Shown here piece after piece: positions 37,801 through 46,055 of a stretch of 64,000 bases of DNA; within the stretch, counting starts at the first letter, position 1, and each line of letters begins with the position of its first letter. The notes beneath the pieces were generated by a model that ran no database searches, was not told the origin of the DNA, and worked only from the letters and a program-made list of their open reading frames with translations. The translations under genes were made by a program, and so were the position numbers. This DNA is from JBEIQE01 sp040376705. GTDB lineage: Bacteria > Pseudomonadota > Alphaproteobacteria > UBA2400. The stretch spans positions 62,001 to 126,000 of the forward strand of contig JBEIQE010000006.1 in the NCBI GenBank assembly GCA_040376705.1, read 5' to 3'.

Positions 37801-37883
37801 TCAAGCCGGTGGCGGCGGCGCAGCTCGGTGCGGATTTCATCAAGGCTGGCGGGGCGGGTCAGGGTATCGGCAAGGGTCGTCAT
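34830..37883 (-). CDS. putA: Bifunctional proline dehydrogenase / P5C dehydrogenase
   Basis: 1017 residues, a short-type PutA. It oxidises proline to glutamate in two steps. The N-terminus shows no ribbon-helix-helix DNA-binding region, so it should not autoregulate like E. coli PutA. The FAD-dependent proline dehydrogenase barrel spans about residues 80-470, with R-L-V-K-G-A-Y-W-D-S-E and Y-A-P-V-G-G-H. The NAD-dependent P5C dehydrogenase follows from about 520 to 990, with the Glu in I-A-E-T-G-G-L-N-A-M and the catalytic Cys in D-S-A-G-Q-R-C-S-S-L-R-V. The gap upstream is shared with a divergent EamA gene. Confidence 0.95.
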   Translation of the reverse strand: MTTLADTLTRPASLDEIRTELRRRHRLEDNKALEEILHAAKLTDAQRRQTEQQARSWIEEIRRETKTRIGGTADFLQEFKLSTVEGVALLCVAEALLRIPDAPTADDLIKDKLANIDWAAHDKRTGTLFANASVWGLMLTGSLLKEDEKKGLFAGVKSLVSRAGQPVIRTAVKQAMGLLGDQFVLGRNIGEALENGAHQQQKNGYRLSYDMLGEGARTREDAARYFKAYEDAIVAIGKSIESKGGDIWDAPGISVKLSAIHPRFTESQRAQCLPELVDKLTTLAQAAAKAHIPLTVDAEESERLELWLDVVAAVLTSPVCDTWAGFGVAVQAYQKRAPQILDYLATLCRQGQRRMMVRLVKGAYWDSEVKRAQMGGMSDYPVYTRKMATDASYLACARRLFAEAGRIYPAFGSHNAYTLASILAIAPAGAKFEVQRLQGMGAELHDQLVKQGIPSRIYAPVGGHQDLLAYLVRRILENGANSSFVQRLRDPDVPVAALLHDPEVELMSFAARRNSAIPLPADIFRLEGRKNSSGVDLDALNVTAPLLTEIAKFPLPAAVPDATLEQVDAALAKAVAAQPLWADLGVNERAKVLEKAADLIEANRSEFIALIGQEAGRVIKNAVSEVREAVDLCRYYAICARRDMQPVALPGYTGERNELMLVPRGIVAAISPWNFPLAIFVGQIAAALLAGNAVMAKPAEQTPRIAKRCVGLLHQAGVPEGVLALLPGKGEVVGAKLVSDARVNCVVFTGSTEVGRIINQQLSLRPGPIIPLIAETGGLNAMIVDSTALPEQVCDDVLLSAFDSAGQRCSSLRVLFVQDDIADKVIHMITGALADLRVGNPLLLETDIGPVIDVEAKQQLDAHLARMQVEGKILYAGKAPEAGTFMAPHVVEISHLGLLQREAFGPILHIIRWQRDELDAVVKSIIESGYGLTGGIHSRREGFVRELAARLPIGNLYINRNIVGAIPGVQPFGGEGLSGTGPKAGGPHYVRRFTNERVVTTDTTAAGGNASLLMLAD

Positions 37884-37957
37884 AAACTGAGTGTAGCACT
37901 CTAAACTTTCCCGCCAACGGCCTTTGCACGGCGGTGCAATAAGGTTAGACTCTGGGC

Positions 37958-38845
37958 ATGACCACCCGTGTTGACCACCCGCTCAAGGCGCTGTTCTACC
38001 TGCTCACCGCCGTGCTTATGTTCGAGACTGTGGGGGTATGTGCCAAGTCGCTCTCGGGCGATGTAACCCTGTATACCAAGGTGTTTGCGCGTAGCTTTTT
38101 TGCTCTAGTGCCCCTCACGCTTATGCTGCTGTGGCTGAATAACAGGGCTCTGCTTAAAACACCGCAGCCCAAGCTGCACCTGCTGCGCGGCGTGATTGGT
38201 TTTGCCACGTTGCTTACCAACTTCTACGCCATAAATGCGCTGCCATTGGCAACCGTAACCGCCATTCAGTTCACTATGCCGTTTTTCATGATGATTCTAG
38301 CGGCGCTCTGGCTGGGCGAAAAGCTCACGCCCATACGCATGGGAGCGGTGGCGCTCGGTTTTGGTGGCGCGCTGATGATTGTCAATCCAGCTACTGGCGG
38401 TATTGGCCTTTCGCTGGCCGCTATCGCCGCTTTTGCCTCAGCCATATTTGGTGGCGCCAGCGGCGTGATTATAAGGCAACTCACGAGCACTGATCACAGC
38501 CTGACCATCGCGTTCTATTTCAGCCTCAGTGCGGCCATCTTCTCGGCCTTTTTACTGCCCTTTGGCTTCGTCATGCCCTCCAACTCGGATATGCTGGTGC
38601 TGGCGGGTATGGGGGTAGCAGGCGGCTGTGCACAGCTGCTGCTTACCCAGGCTTACCGCTACGGGCAGGTGAGTGTGATCGCACCCTATGAGTATAGCGC
38701 CCTGCTGTGGGCCATCGGCTTTGGCTGGCTGTTCTTTAACGACATTCCCACCCTCGCCATGCTGGCTGGGGCGGCCGTTATTGTGGCGGCTGACCTGATT
38801 GTGCTGTTTAACGAAAGCCAGAAGCGCAAGGCGATTGCAGCCTAG
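37958..38845 (+). CDS. EamA family DMT transporter
   Basis: 295 residues with ten predicted membrane helices arranged as two EamA repeats. It is an inner-membrane exporter or permease of the drug/metabolite superfamily; the substrate is unknown. The second repeat carries the family L-L-L-T-Q-A-Y-R-Y-G-Q-V-S-V block near residue 228. It diverges from putA (74-bp gap) and its end overlaps the ABC transporter gene by 4 bp on the opposite strand. A clear paralogue lies on the other side of that ABC gene. Confidence 0.9.
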   Translation: MTTRVDHPLKALFYLLTAVLMFETVGVCAKSLSGDVTLYTKVFARSFFALVPLTLMLLWLNNRALLKTPQPKLHLLRGVIGFATLLTNFYAINALPLATVTAIQFTMPFFMMILAALWLGEKLTPIRMGAVALGFGGALMIVNPATGGIGLSLAAIAAFASAIFGGASGVIIRQLTSTDHSLTIAFYFSLSAAIFSAFLLPFGFVMPSNSDMLVLAGMGVAGGCAQLLLTQAYRYGQVSVIAPYEYSALLWAIGFGWLFFNDIPTLAMLAGAAVIVAADLIVLFNESQKRKAIAA

Positions 38846-40653
38846 GCTGCATGCACGCCCTCATCTGCATCTGGCATAAACCCGCCGGCCTGCATGTTCC
38901 ACAGGCGCGCGAAGGTGCCGTCATGCGCCATCAGCTCGGTAAAGGTGCCATCTTCTACAATCTTGCCCTCTTCCAGCACGATTATGCGGTCCATATGATT
39001 GAGTGTTGAAAGACGATGCGCAATGACCATGGTGGTGCGGCCGGTCATGGCGGCTGTCATGGCAGTCTGAATCGACTTCTCGGTCTGGCTATCGAGGGCC
39101 GAAGTTGCCTCATCCAGCACCAGAATGGGAGTGTCCTTTAAAATCGCGCGCGCGATGGCCACACGCTGGCGCTGCCCACCCGAGAGCTTCACGCCACGCT
39201 CGCCCACCAGTGTATCGTAGGCCAAGGGCAGTGTGTTGATGAAGGCATCTGCCTGCGCTTTTATCGCTGCTTCCTTCACTTCATCCAGCGTAGCCTGCTG
39301 CTGGCCATAGCGGATATTCTCGCCGAGTGAGCGGTGGAACAGGGCTGGCTCCTGCGGAATAACCGCAATATTACGGCGCAAACTATCGAGCGTAACATCG
39401 GCGATATTCTGCCCATCGATAAATATGCCGCCCTCCTGCACATCATACGCGCGCAGCAGCAGCTGGCAGAGCGTGCTCTTACCCGCGCCTGAAAGACCTA
39501 CTACGCCGATCCTCTGCCCCGCTGGAATGGTGAGATTGAGGTTATCGAACACACGGCGGCCATCGCCATACATAAACCCGACATTACGGAATTCGATGGC
39601 GCCTTTGTGCGCAACAATATCAGGTGCGCCGACTGCGTCCATCACACTCAACGGCATGGCGATGCGGGTGAGCGAATCCTTCAGCACCCCAATATCATCA
39701 AACTTCTGACTGATCAGGTTGACTGTATTGGCAATAGCACCAAACATGTTGCTGACCAGACCCACGGTCATCGCCAGTTCGGCGGCGGTAACATCACCCG
39801 TCTGGTAGGCATAGGCCACCAGGGCCATGAAACCGCAGTAAAAGAACATCATGGCACCATCGAACCAGCCCCAGAACCAGCTGGCAAAAACACTGCGCTG
39901 CCTGAACGAGGTAGTAATCGACTGATGCGCATTGGCCAGCCGCTTATGCTCTTCGGGCCAGCCGGCGTCCTGCTGCACAATCGAGAGGTTGGTGATGCTG
40001 TCCACAATTACACCCGTAAGGCGGGATGAGTCCTCAGCATTAAGGGTAGACAGCGAGGTCCACCGGGGCGCGGTTTTAATGGCATAGAGAATGCCTAAAA
40101 TACCGTAGCCGAAGATCAGGCAGGTCAGCAGCGGGGTAATGGCCCACAGCAGATAACCCACAGTAATAAACCGCATGATGAGAGGCAGGATGTTGAACTG
40201 CATTTTTTCGCGCAGGCCGTTCACCACATCTGCCGCACGGCGCACATGGTTAGCCAAGACACCCGCAAAATTAGCCTGCAAAAATGCCTGGCTTTGCTGG
40301 ATGAGGCGATTGAACAACAAGTTACGCACCATATCCATCAGCTCGGGCACGTAGCGGCGGTCGAAGTACTCACGCAGACGGAAACCGGCACTGCGCAACG
40401 TCCAGATAAACGCCAGCAACATCAGCTCATGCGATAGCGGAGCCCATACAGCATCGCCTGCTGTGGTCAGGATAACGCCGATGATGCGGCCCAATACCCA
40501 TGTGACCAGCACATCGCACACCGTGCCCAGCATTTCGCTGATCATGGCCAGAGCAGCGTTCCGCTTCATTTGCCCCGAGCAGTGACGCACGACATACTTG
40601 ATAAAAGGCCAGGGCTGGTCGGGAATACGGGGAATGCGCTTCAGACTGCTCAT
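38842..40653 (-). CDS. ABC exporter, fused membrane and ATPase domains (MsbA-like)
   Basis: 603 residues. An N-terminal six-helix ABC exporter domain (about residues 25-330) is followed by an ATPase domain with G-L-S-G-A-G-K-S-T (Walker A, near 385), L-S-G-G-Q-R-Q-R (signature, near 490), and I-L-V-L-D-E-A-T-S-A-L-D (Walker B). As a half-transporter it should work as a homodimer. Lipid or drug export is typical, but the substrate is unknown. The gene is flanked by two EamA exporters, one convergent and one divergent. Confidence 0.92.
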   Translation of the reverse strand: MSSLKRIPRIPDQPWPFIKYVVRHCSGQMKRNAALAMISEMLGTVCDVLVTWVLGRIIGVILTTAGDAVWAPLSHELMLLAFIWTLRSAGFRLREYFDRRYVPELMDMVRNLLFNRLIQQSQAFLQANFAGVLANHVRRAADVVNGLREKMQFNILPLIMRFITVGYLLWAITPLLTCLIFGYGILGILYAIKTAPRWTSLSTLNAEDSSRLTGVIVDSITNLSIVQQDAGWPEEHKRLANAHQSITTSFRQRSVFASWFWGWFDGAMMFFYCGFMALVAYAYQTGDVTAAELAMTVGLVSNMFGAIANTVNLISQKFDDIGVLKDSLTRIAMPLSVMDAVGAPDIVAHKGAIEFRNVGFMYGDGRRVFDNLNLTIPAGQRIGVVGLSGAGKSTLCQLLLRAYDVQEGGIFIDGQNIADVTLDSLRRNIAVIPQEPALFHRSLGENIRYGQQQATLDEVKEAAIKAQADAFINTLPLAYDTLVGERGVKLSGGQRQRVAIARAILKDTPILVLDEATSALDSQTEKSIQTAMTAAMTGRTTMVIAHRLSTLNHMDRIIVLEEGKIVEDGTFTELMAHDGTFARLWNMQAGGFMPDADEGVHAA

Positions 40654-40759
40654 GCACTTGCCTTATGATAACCGGAATGGCGATTTTATAGCATAAGCCA
40701 TAACCCCAGCGACACCTCGTCCGCTGCGGCATTTTAAAAGGTATGGTATGTATTAAAGT

Positions 40760-41677
40760 ATGGCTCCTCCCAGCTCCATTCATACGCACGACCCCCGCCG
40801 CGGTATTATCCTCAAGCTGGTCTCGGTGCTGCTTTTTTGCCTGATGAACCTGCTGATCAAGCTTCTGGAAGGCACCTACCCCACCAGCGAGATTATATTT
40901 GCCCGCAGTTTCTTTGCGCTTTTCCCGCTTATTCCGTTAGTGATCATCGCGGGCGGTCTGGCCGCCCTCAAAGTAAAGTCCTGGCAGGGCCAGCTCATTC
41001 GCAGTGCCGTAGGCCTGCTGGCAATGGTGTTAACCTTCTATTCCCTGCCGCATGTGCCGATGACCACTTTCACCACCATTTTCTTCACTATGCCGCTGTT
41101 CGTGGTGGTGTTGGCCGCGCTTTTCCTGAGGGAAAAGCTCTCCGGCGCCCGCCTCGGCGCAGTACTGATCGGATTTATCGGCGTCCTCATCGTGCTGCGG
41201 CCAGATGTGGGCGGCTACGACTATTATGTGCTGATCGCGCTCATCGCGTCGTTCTTTGTAGCCATTGTTACCGTACTGATCCGCAAGCTGACCGCCACCG
41301 AAAACAGCATCGCTATTGTGTTCTGGTTTACAGCGTTTTGTACCATTACCAGCGGCGCCATGATGATGACCGAATTTGTGAAGCCCAATCTGCACGATGG
41401 CCTGCTACTGATCGGTAGCGGTATTTCCGGCGGTATTGCACAGGTTTTACTCACGCAGGCCTATCGCTACGGTCAGGTCAGTATCCTGACCTCGTTTGAG
41501 TATACTGCGATTATCTGGGCCACGCTGTTCGAGGTCTATTTCTGGGATAAATGGCCTGATTTATATGTATTTATCGGAGCGGGCATCATCATCGGCTCGG
41601 GCCTTTACCTGCTGCGCCATGCCACCAAAGCAGTAAAGCGCGCTGACCTCTCGTCAGCCGACGGCAAGCCGTGCTAA
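40760..41677 (+). CDS. EamA family DMT transporter (second copy)
   Basis: 305 residues, ten predicted helices. It has the same layout as the EamA protein at 37958-38845, including V-L-L-T-Q-A-Y-R-Y-G-Q-V-S-I near residue 232. Divergent from the ABC exporter across about 106 bp, and 10 bp upstream of rodA on the same strand, so probably co-transcribed with it. Substrate unknown. Confidence 0.9.
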   Translation: MAPPSSIHTHDPRRGIILKLVSVLLFCLMNLLIKLLEGTYPTSEIIFARSFFALFPLIPLVIIAGGLAALKVKSWQGQLIRSAVGLLAMVLTFYSLPHVPMTTFTTIFFTMPLFVVVLAALFLREKLSGARLGAVLIGFIGVLIVLRPDVGGYDYYVLIALIASFFVAIVTVLIRKLTATENSIAIVFWFTAFCTITSGAMMMTEFVKPNLHDGLLLIGSGISGGIAQVLLTQAYRYGQVSILTSFEYTAIIWATLFEVYFWDKWPDLYVFIGAGIIIGSGLYLLRHATKAVKRADLSSADGKPC

Positions 41678-41687
41678 GACAAAAGCC

Positions 41688-42842
41688 ATGCTAGCAGGCT
41701 CTGAAAGTTTCGGCTCTTCCGGCGAGATGAAGTTCGGCGACAAGCTCACCCACCTCAGCTGGGGATTGGTGCTGCTGATATGCTGCATTGGCGGAATTGG
41801 CGTGATGCTGCTTTACTCGGCTGGCGGCGGCAACTGGGACCCCTGGGCCGAGCGCCACGCTACCCGTTTTGCCTTCGGCTTCTTCATTATGCTCACTATT
41901 GCGCTGGTTGACCTGCGGGTGTGGCTACGCCTTGCTTACCCGCTTTATGCCGCAGTGCTGCTACTGCTGGTAGGGGTTGAAATCATGGGGCAGATGGGTA
42001 AAGGCGCCGAGCGCTGGATTAACCTCGGCTTCATCCAGATCCAGCCCTCTGAGCTGATGAAAATTACCCTCACGCTGGCCTTGGCCCGTTATTTCCATGG
42101 CCTGCCGCATGAGCAAACCAGCAAGCCGATGCAGCTGATTGCGCCCATTCTGCTCATCCTCATTCCGGTTGGCTTGGTGCTCATGCAGCCTAACCTTGGC
42201 ACGGCTTTGCTGCTGGTGCTTGCCAGCGCCATGATTTTCTGGAGCACCGGTGTGCCGGTCTGGATGTTTGCAACCGCTGTGGCGCTGAGCATCCCCGCCA
42301 TGTTTATCGGCTGGGGCTTCCTGCACGACTACCAGAAACAGCGCGTACTCACCTTCCTTAATCCCGAGGCCGACCCGCTGGGCACCGGCTATAACATCAT
42401 GCAGTCGAAAATCGCTTTCGGCTCGGGCGGGCTGTTTGGTAAGGGCTTCCTCAACGGCTCGCAAAGCCAGCTCAGCTATCTGCCCGAAAAGCATACCGAC
42501 TTCATCTTCGTGGTACTGGCCGAGGAATTCGGCATGCTCGGCGCGCTCATTCTGCTGGCCTTCTACACCGCCGTGCTTATTTACGGCTTCAGTATTGCCC
42601 TCTCGGCCCGCAGCCAGTTTGGCCGCCTTGTGGCCCTTGGCGTAACCGCGATGCTGTTCCTTTACGTCGTGGTCAATATCGCCATGATTACCGGCCTCAT
42701 TCCGGTAGTGGGCATTCCGTTGCCGCTGGTCTCTTACGGCGGTACTGCCATGCTGACCCTGCTGATCGGTATCGGCCTGCTGCTATGCGTGGCAGTGCAC
42801 CGCGAAGTGCGTATGTCGAAGAGCGGTCTTGCCGAGTGGTGA
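41688..42842 (+). CDS. rodA: Rod shape-determining protein RodA (SEDS glycosyltransferase)
   Basis: 384 residues with about ten membrane helices. SEDS-family peptidoglycan polymerase of the elongasome, working with PBP2. Family blocks are present: G-A-E-R-W-I-N-L-G, I-Q-P-S-E-L-M-K, L-M-Q-P-N-L-G-T, L-P-E-K-H-T-D-F-I-F, and the C-terminal G-I-P-L-P-L-V-S-Y-G-G-T. An in-frame ATG at 41727 could be the start instead. Partner mrdA (PBP2) is not visible next to it; an amidase gene follows after 56 bp. Confidence 0.95.
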   Translation: MLAGSESFGSSGEMKFGDKLTHLSWGLVLLICCIGGIGVMLLYSAGGGNWDPWAERHATRFAFGFFIMLTIALVDLRVWLRLAYPLYAAVLLLLVGVEIMGQMGKGAERWINLGFIQIQPSELMKITLTLALARYFHGLPHEQTSKPMQLIAPILLILIPVGLVLMQPNLGTALLLVLASAMIFWSTGVPVWMFATAVALSIPAMFIGWGFLHDYQKQRVLTFLNPEADPLGTGYNIMQSKIAFGSGGLFGKGFLNGSQSQLSYLPEKHTDFIFVVLAEEFGMLGALILLAFYTAVLIYGFSIALSARSQFGRLVALGVTAMLFLYVVVNIAMITGLIPVVGIPLPLVSYGGTAMLTLLIGIGLLLCVAVHREVRMSKSGLAEW

Positions 42843-42898
42843 TTCGTCACAGCCTTAATGGCTAGACAGTTGGCGCAAAGCACCGCAGAATCAGGGGC

Positions 42899-43687
42899 AT
42901 GGACCGCCGCCTTTTACTCAAACTCACTGCACTTGGCGCACTCGCCCCGCTGCTGGCGCGTGCCGAATCGATACCGCTGCCGCGCAGCCGCCCTACTCTT
43001 GGCAGTGCCGAGCTGCCATTGATCGTCATTGATGCCGGCCACGGCGGGCGCGACCCCGGCGCGATTGGCGTTAACGGCAGCTACGAGAAGAACGTGGTGC
43101 TGGATATCGCAACCGAAATGGCTGCCCAGCTGGAGGGCAAGGCCCGCGTTAAGCTCACCCGCGAGACAGACAAGTTTTTGGCCCTGCCCGAGCGCGTAAC
43201 AATTGCGCGCGAGGCCCAGGCCAACCTGTTTATTTCGATCCACGCTGATAGCGCGCCAGACAGCGCCGCGCGCGGCCTGTCGGCCTATACCCTCTCGCAA
43301 ACAGCGTCAGACGATTTTGCCCGCAAGCTGGCCGATAGCGAAAACATCGTGGATCAGCGCTATGGCGCGACCATTCATGAGGGAGAGACAGTCGCCAATA
43401 TCCTCTACGACCTTGCCGCACGCCAGACCATCACCGCCTCGCGCTTTGCCAAAGACGCCCTGGTGCGCGCCGCAGGCCGCAGCATGCGCCTGCTCGACGA
43501 GCCCAAACGCTCGGCCAACTTTGCCGTGCTGCGCGCGCCGGATGTGCCGTCACTGCTTATCGAAACCGGCTTCCTCTCGAATGCGGCCGACGAAGAGATC
43601 CTCACCAGCGCGGCCGAGCGCCGTAAAATCGCACAAGTATTGGGCCGCGAATTGGCCAATGTCCTCAAAAACCCCATCTTCAGCTAA
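42899..43687 (+). CDS. N-acetylmuramoyl-L-alanine amidase (AmiA/AmiC type)
   Basis: 262 residues, Amidase_3 fold. The N-terminus D-R-R-L-L-L-K followed by a hydrophobic stretch and A-R-A fits a twin-arginine signal, as in E. coli AmiA and AmiC. Zinc-site blocks: I-D-A-G-H-G-G-R-D-P-G (first His near residue 48), a downstream E-K-N-V-V-L-D-I-A, S-I-H-A-D-S, and the catalytic glutamate in L-L-I-E-T-G-F-L-S-N. It has no N-terminal AMIN domain. It splits septal peptidoglycan. Likely in an operon with rodA upstream and the BON lipoprotein 9 bp downstream. Confidence 0.94.
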   Translation: MDRRLLLKLTALGALAPLLARAESIPLPRSRPTLGSAELPLIVIDAGHGGRDPGAIGVNGSYEKNVVLDIATEMAAQLEGKARVKLTRETDKFLALPERVTIAREAQANLFISIHADSAPDSAARGLSAYTLSQTASDDFARKLADSENIVDQRYGATIHEGETVANILYDLAARQTITASRFAKDALVRAAGRSMRLLDEPKRSANFAVLRAPDVPSLLIETGFLSNAADEEILTSAAERRKIAQVLGRELANVLKNPIFS

Positions 43688-43696
43688 GGAGCTATC

Positions 43697-44404
43697 ATGT
43701 TTATCCGTACCGCCACCGCTCTCTCGATTGTTCTTCTGGCCACCACTGCCTGCGCCCCTGCTATCGTTGCTGGCGGTGCAGGCGCTGTAGCTGCCACAAC
43801 ATCCGAGCGCGGCCTTGGCGGTACGTTTGACGACATCGGCATTAAGGCCGGTATCCAGAAACGCTGGTTCGAGAAAGACGCTGACCTCGTCAAGCGACTA
43901 GACCTTGTGGTGCAGGAAGGCCGTGTGCTGATTACAGGTATTGCCCGCACGCCGGAGCAGAAGCTCATGGCCTCGCAGATTGCCTGGGAAGCACAAGGCG
44001 TGCGCGAAGTGATCAACGAGACCACGCTGGACGGCAGCGTGACCTTCTCGTCCTATACCAAAGATACATGGATCACCACCAAGCTGCGTACGCTCATGAC
44101 TTTTGATGGCGATGTAGCAGGCCGCAATTACACCATCGAAACCGTGAATGGTGTGGTCTACCTCATGGGTTATGCACGCTCACAGGACGAGTTGAACCGC
44201 GTGACCACCCATGCCAGCGGTATTGATGGCGTGCAGAAGGTTGTTTCTTATGTACGTGTGGGTAACCAAGCCAATGCGTCCGTAGCCAACAGCACCGGCG
44301 ATGACAACGACAATTCTTACGCCCCGGATAACACAGGCTATACAGCCCCTGCCCGCAGCGGCCCCATCATGATGGAGCCGATCCCCGGTAATCCGGCGCA
44401 ATAA
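43697..44404 (+). CDS. BON-domain lipoprotein (DolP-like)
   Basis: 235 residues. A lipoprotein signal with lipobox-like A-T-T-A-C (Cys near residue 19) precedes two BON domains (about residues 55-120 and 130-195), each with the I-T-G or Y-L-M-G turn. The tail is Asn/Asp-rich then Pro-rich. DolP/YraP proteins bind anionic phospholipid in the outer membrane and influence envelope integrity and amidase activation. The adjacency of an amidase gene here fits that role. Ribosome binding site AAGGAG. Confidence 0.9.
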   Translation: MFIRTATALSIVLLATTACAPAIVAGGAGAVAATTSERGLGGTFDDIGIKAGIQKRWFEKDADLVKRLDLVVQEGRVLITGIARTPEQKLMASQIAWEAQGVREVINETTLDGSVTFSSYTKDTWITTKLRTLMTFDGDVAGRNYTIETVNGVVYLMGYARSQDELNRVTTHASGIDGVQKVVSYVRVGNQANASVANSTGDDNDNSYAPDNTGYTAPARSGPIMMEPIPGNPAQ

Positions 44405-44411
44405 GCCTTAC

Positions 44412-44957
44412 TTATTTCCAGTAGGTAACCCTACCCTCAGCTGCAGGGCGCGGTTTGCCAGCTTCGGCGGGCGTGCCAACGTAGATAATGCCTACAATGT
44501 GATCGCTGGGCTTGATGCCAAGGCCCGCTTTTACATGCTGGCAGAATGAGGCCGCACCTGACTTCCACTGCGCGCCAAACCCCTGCGCATGCAGCGCCAG
44601 AATGAGGTTTTGGGTAGCCGCACCAACCGCTAGCAGCTGCTCAACCTCAGGCGCTTTGGGGCTGTCCTGAATTTCGGCCACCACTACAATAGTAAGGGGC
44701 GAGCGCAGCGGCTTTTGCGCCTCTTTCTCCAGCATCTCGGCGTTAGCGCTGGCGTCGCGAGCTTTAAGGGCGTCAGCCATCAGCTGGCCAAATTTAATGC
44801 GGGCATCGCCCTCAATCACGATAAAGCGCCACGGTTTGAGACGGCCATGGTCGGGCGCAGCCTGGGCGGCGAGTAGCGCCTGCTCGAGCTGCGCAGCACT
44901 GGGCGCAGGTTCAGCCAGTTTGGATGGCGTTAGACGGTTGATGATGAGGTCAAGCAT
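44412..44957 (-). CDS. Nitroreductase family protein (YdjA-like)
   Basis: 181 residues from ATG 44957, where family sequence begins (L-D-L-I-I-N-R). FMN-binding blocks: A-P-D-H-G-R-L-K-P-W-R-F (near residue 34) and G-F-G-A-Q-W-K-S-G. It is short and YdjA-like; the physiological substrate of these flavoproteins is unknown. A frame extension to 45050 overlaps the divergent receiver gene and lacks homology. Convergent with the BON gene. Confidence 0.88.
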   Translation of the reverse strand: MLDLIINRLTPSKLAEPAPSAAQLEQALLAAQAAPDHGRLKPWRFIVIEGDARIKFGQLMADALKARDASANAEMLEKEAQKPLRSPLTIVVVAEIQDSPKAPEVEQLLAVGAATQNLILALHAQGFGAQWKSGAASFCQHVKAGLGIKPSDHIVGIIYVGTPAEAGKPRPAAEGRVTYWK

Positions 44958-44995
44958 GCTAGACTTCTTTGTGAGATGACTATGAGGAGCACAAC

Positions 44996-45364
44996 ATGGC
45001 CCGAATCCTGCTGATTGACAACGCCAAGGAACAGCGCCGCGCGCTGACACTGGCCCTGCAGGCTAACGGCCATGAAGTGCATGAGGCTGAAGACGGCAAG
45101 GACGGCATCGAAAACCTGCGTCAGCGCAGTTACGATCTGGTGATTACCGAGGTTCTGCTGACCGAGCTGGATGGCACCGAAGTCGTGACCTACCTTGAGG
45201 CACAGGCGATCAAACCCAAGATCATCGCCTATACAGCCGGCAACAACCAGATTCCGGCCGAACAGGCTTTGCTGCTGGTGAAAAGCCAGGTCGATGCCGC
45301 GCTGATTGGCCCGGTTGAGGAAACTGAATTAGCAACGCTGGCCGATAAGCTACTCGCCGCCTAA
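44996..45364 (+). CDS. Stand-alone receiver-domain protein with degenerate phosphorylation site
   Basis: 122 residues, one response-regulator receiver fold and nothing else. The usual phosphoacceptor aspartate is replaced by glutamate E52 in D-L-V-I-T-E-V-L-L. The acidic pair is D8-N9 rather than D-D. The conserved lysine before proline is absent (A-L-I-G-P instead of x-x-K-P). The Thr of Y-T-A near residue 80 and D59-G60 remain. It therefore probably cannot be phosphorylated normally and may mimic an active state or act as an adaptor. Good ribosome binding site GAGGAGC. Its 3' end overlaps the PAP2 gene on the other strand. Confidence 0.88.
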   Translation: MARILLIDNAKEQRRALTLALQANGHEVHEAEDGKDGIENLRQRSYDLVITEVLLTELDGTEVVTYLEAQAIKPKIIAYTAGNNQIPAEQALLLVKSQVDAALIGPVEETELATLADKLLAA

Positions 45365-46042
45365 AAACTCGCGCCAGCGCGCTTTAAGCTGTGCCTTGCC
45401 AAATACGGCTGCGTGAATGGTGGCAGATGAAAGCAGCACCACGACAGCCGCGAAGAACACATCGCTCAAGAAATGCGCCCCCATGCCAACCCGCAAAAGG
45501 CTGTAGCCTAATCCCACACCTACGCCCGCAATAAAGACCATGCGGCGGCGGCGCTTTGCGACGTAGGCAAATGAATGGAACCAGTAGCCAAAGGCTGCAT
45601 CCCCACCCACGAACGAGCAGTTGTCGTTGCACTCATCGTCTATCAGCAGCGGGGGGCCGAAGTCATCCTTGCCGCCAAACTCGGTCACCTGCACAGGGCG
45701 GGCACGACCCCAGTTATCCTTCAGCAGCGTGTTGGTAATCAGCCCGGGGCCAATAATGAGCGTGAGCAACATAAACAACGCAGGCTTGCTCGATTTCTTC
45801 TTGGCCAGACAATAACCGATCATCACCATAAAAATGAATGCAAGGCTCAGCGAGACCGGATGCACCAGATCATGAAAGAAGTTAGGCAGGGCCTGGCTGC
45901 GCCACGGGAACACACCACCTGTGAAAAAAGCCTCTGCGGTATTCAGATCAAGCTCGGGCTTTAAAAACAGTATCGCGCCCGCCAGCACCATAAAGGTGCA
46001 CAACAGGAACAGGCGGGCCGAGAAGCTTTTACACAAACTCAT
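45350..46042 (-). CDS. PAP2-family membrane phosphatase-like protein with variant active site
   Basis: 231 residues from ATG 46042 (AAGGCGGGT upstream); longer frames run into the previous gene. About six hydrophobic segments. Of the three phosphatase motifs, K-x6-R-P is intact (K-D-N-W-G-R-A-R-P) and the last is near-intact (R-V-G-M-G-A-H-F-L-S-D). The central P-S-G-H reads V-G-G-D in S-F-V-G-G-D-A-A. Two cysteines just before it (C-N-D-N-C) resemble some lipid A phosphatase relatives. Lipid phosphatase activity is uncertain. Last gene of the membrane-protein operon. Confidence 0.82.
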   Translation of the reverse strand: MSLCKSFSARLFLLCTFMVLAGAILFLKPELDLNTAEAFFTGGVFPWRSQALPNFFHDLVHPVSLSLAFIFMVMIGYCLAKKKSSKPALFMLLTLIIGPGLITNTLLKDNWGRARPVQVTEFGGKDDFGPPLLIDDECNDNCSFVGGDAAFGYWFHSFAYVAKRRRRMVFIAGVGVGLGYSLLRVGMGAHFLSDVFFAAVVVLLSSATIHAAVFGKAQLKARWREFLGGE

Positions 46043-46055
46043 ACCCGCCTTGTTA

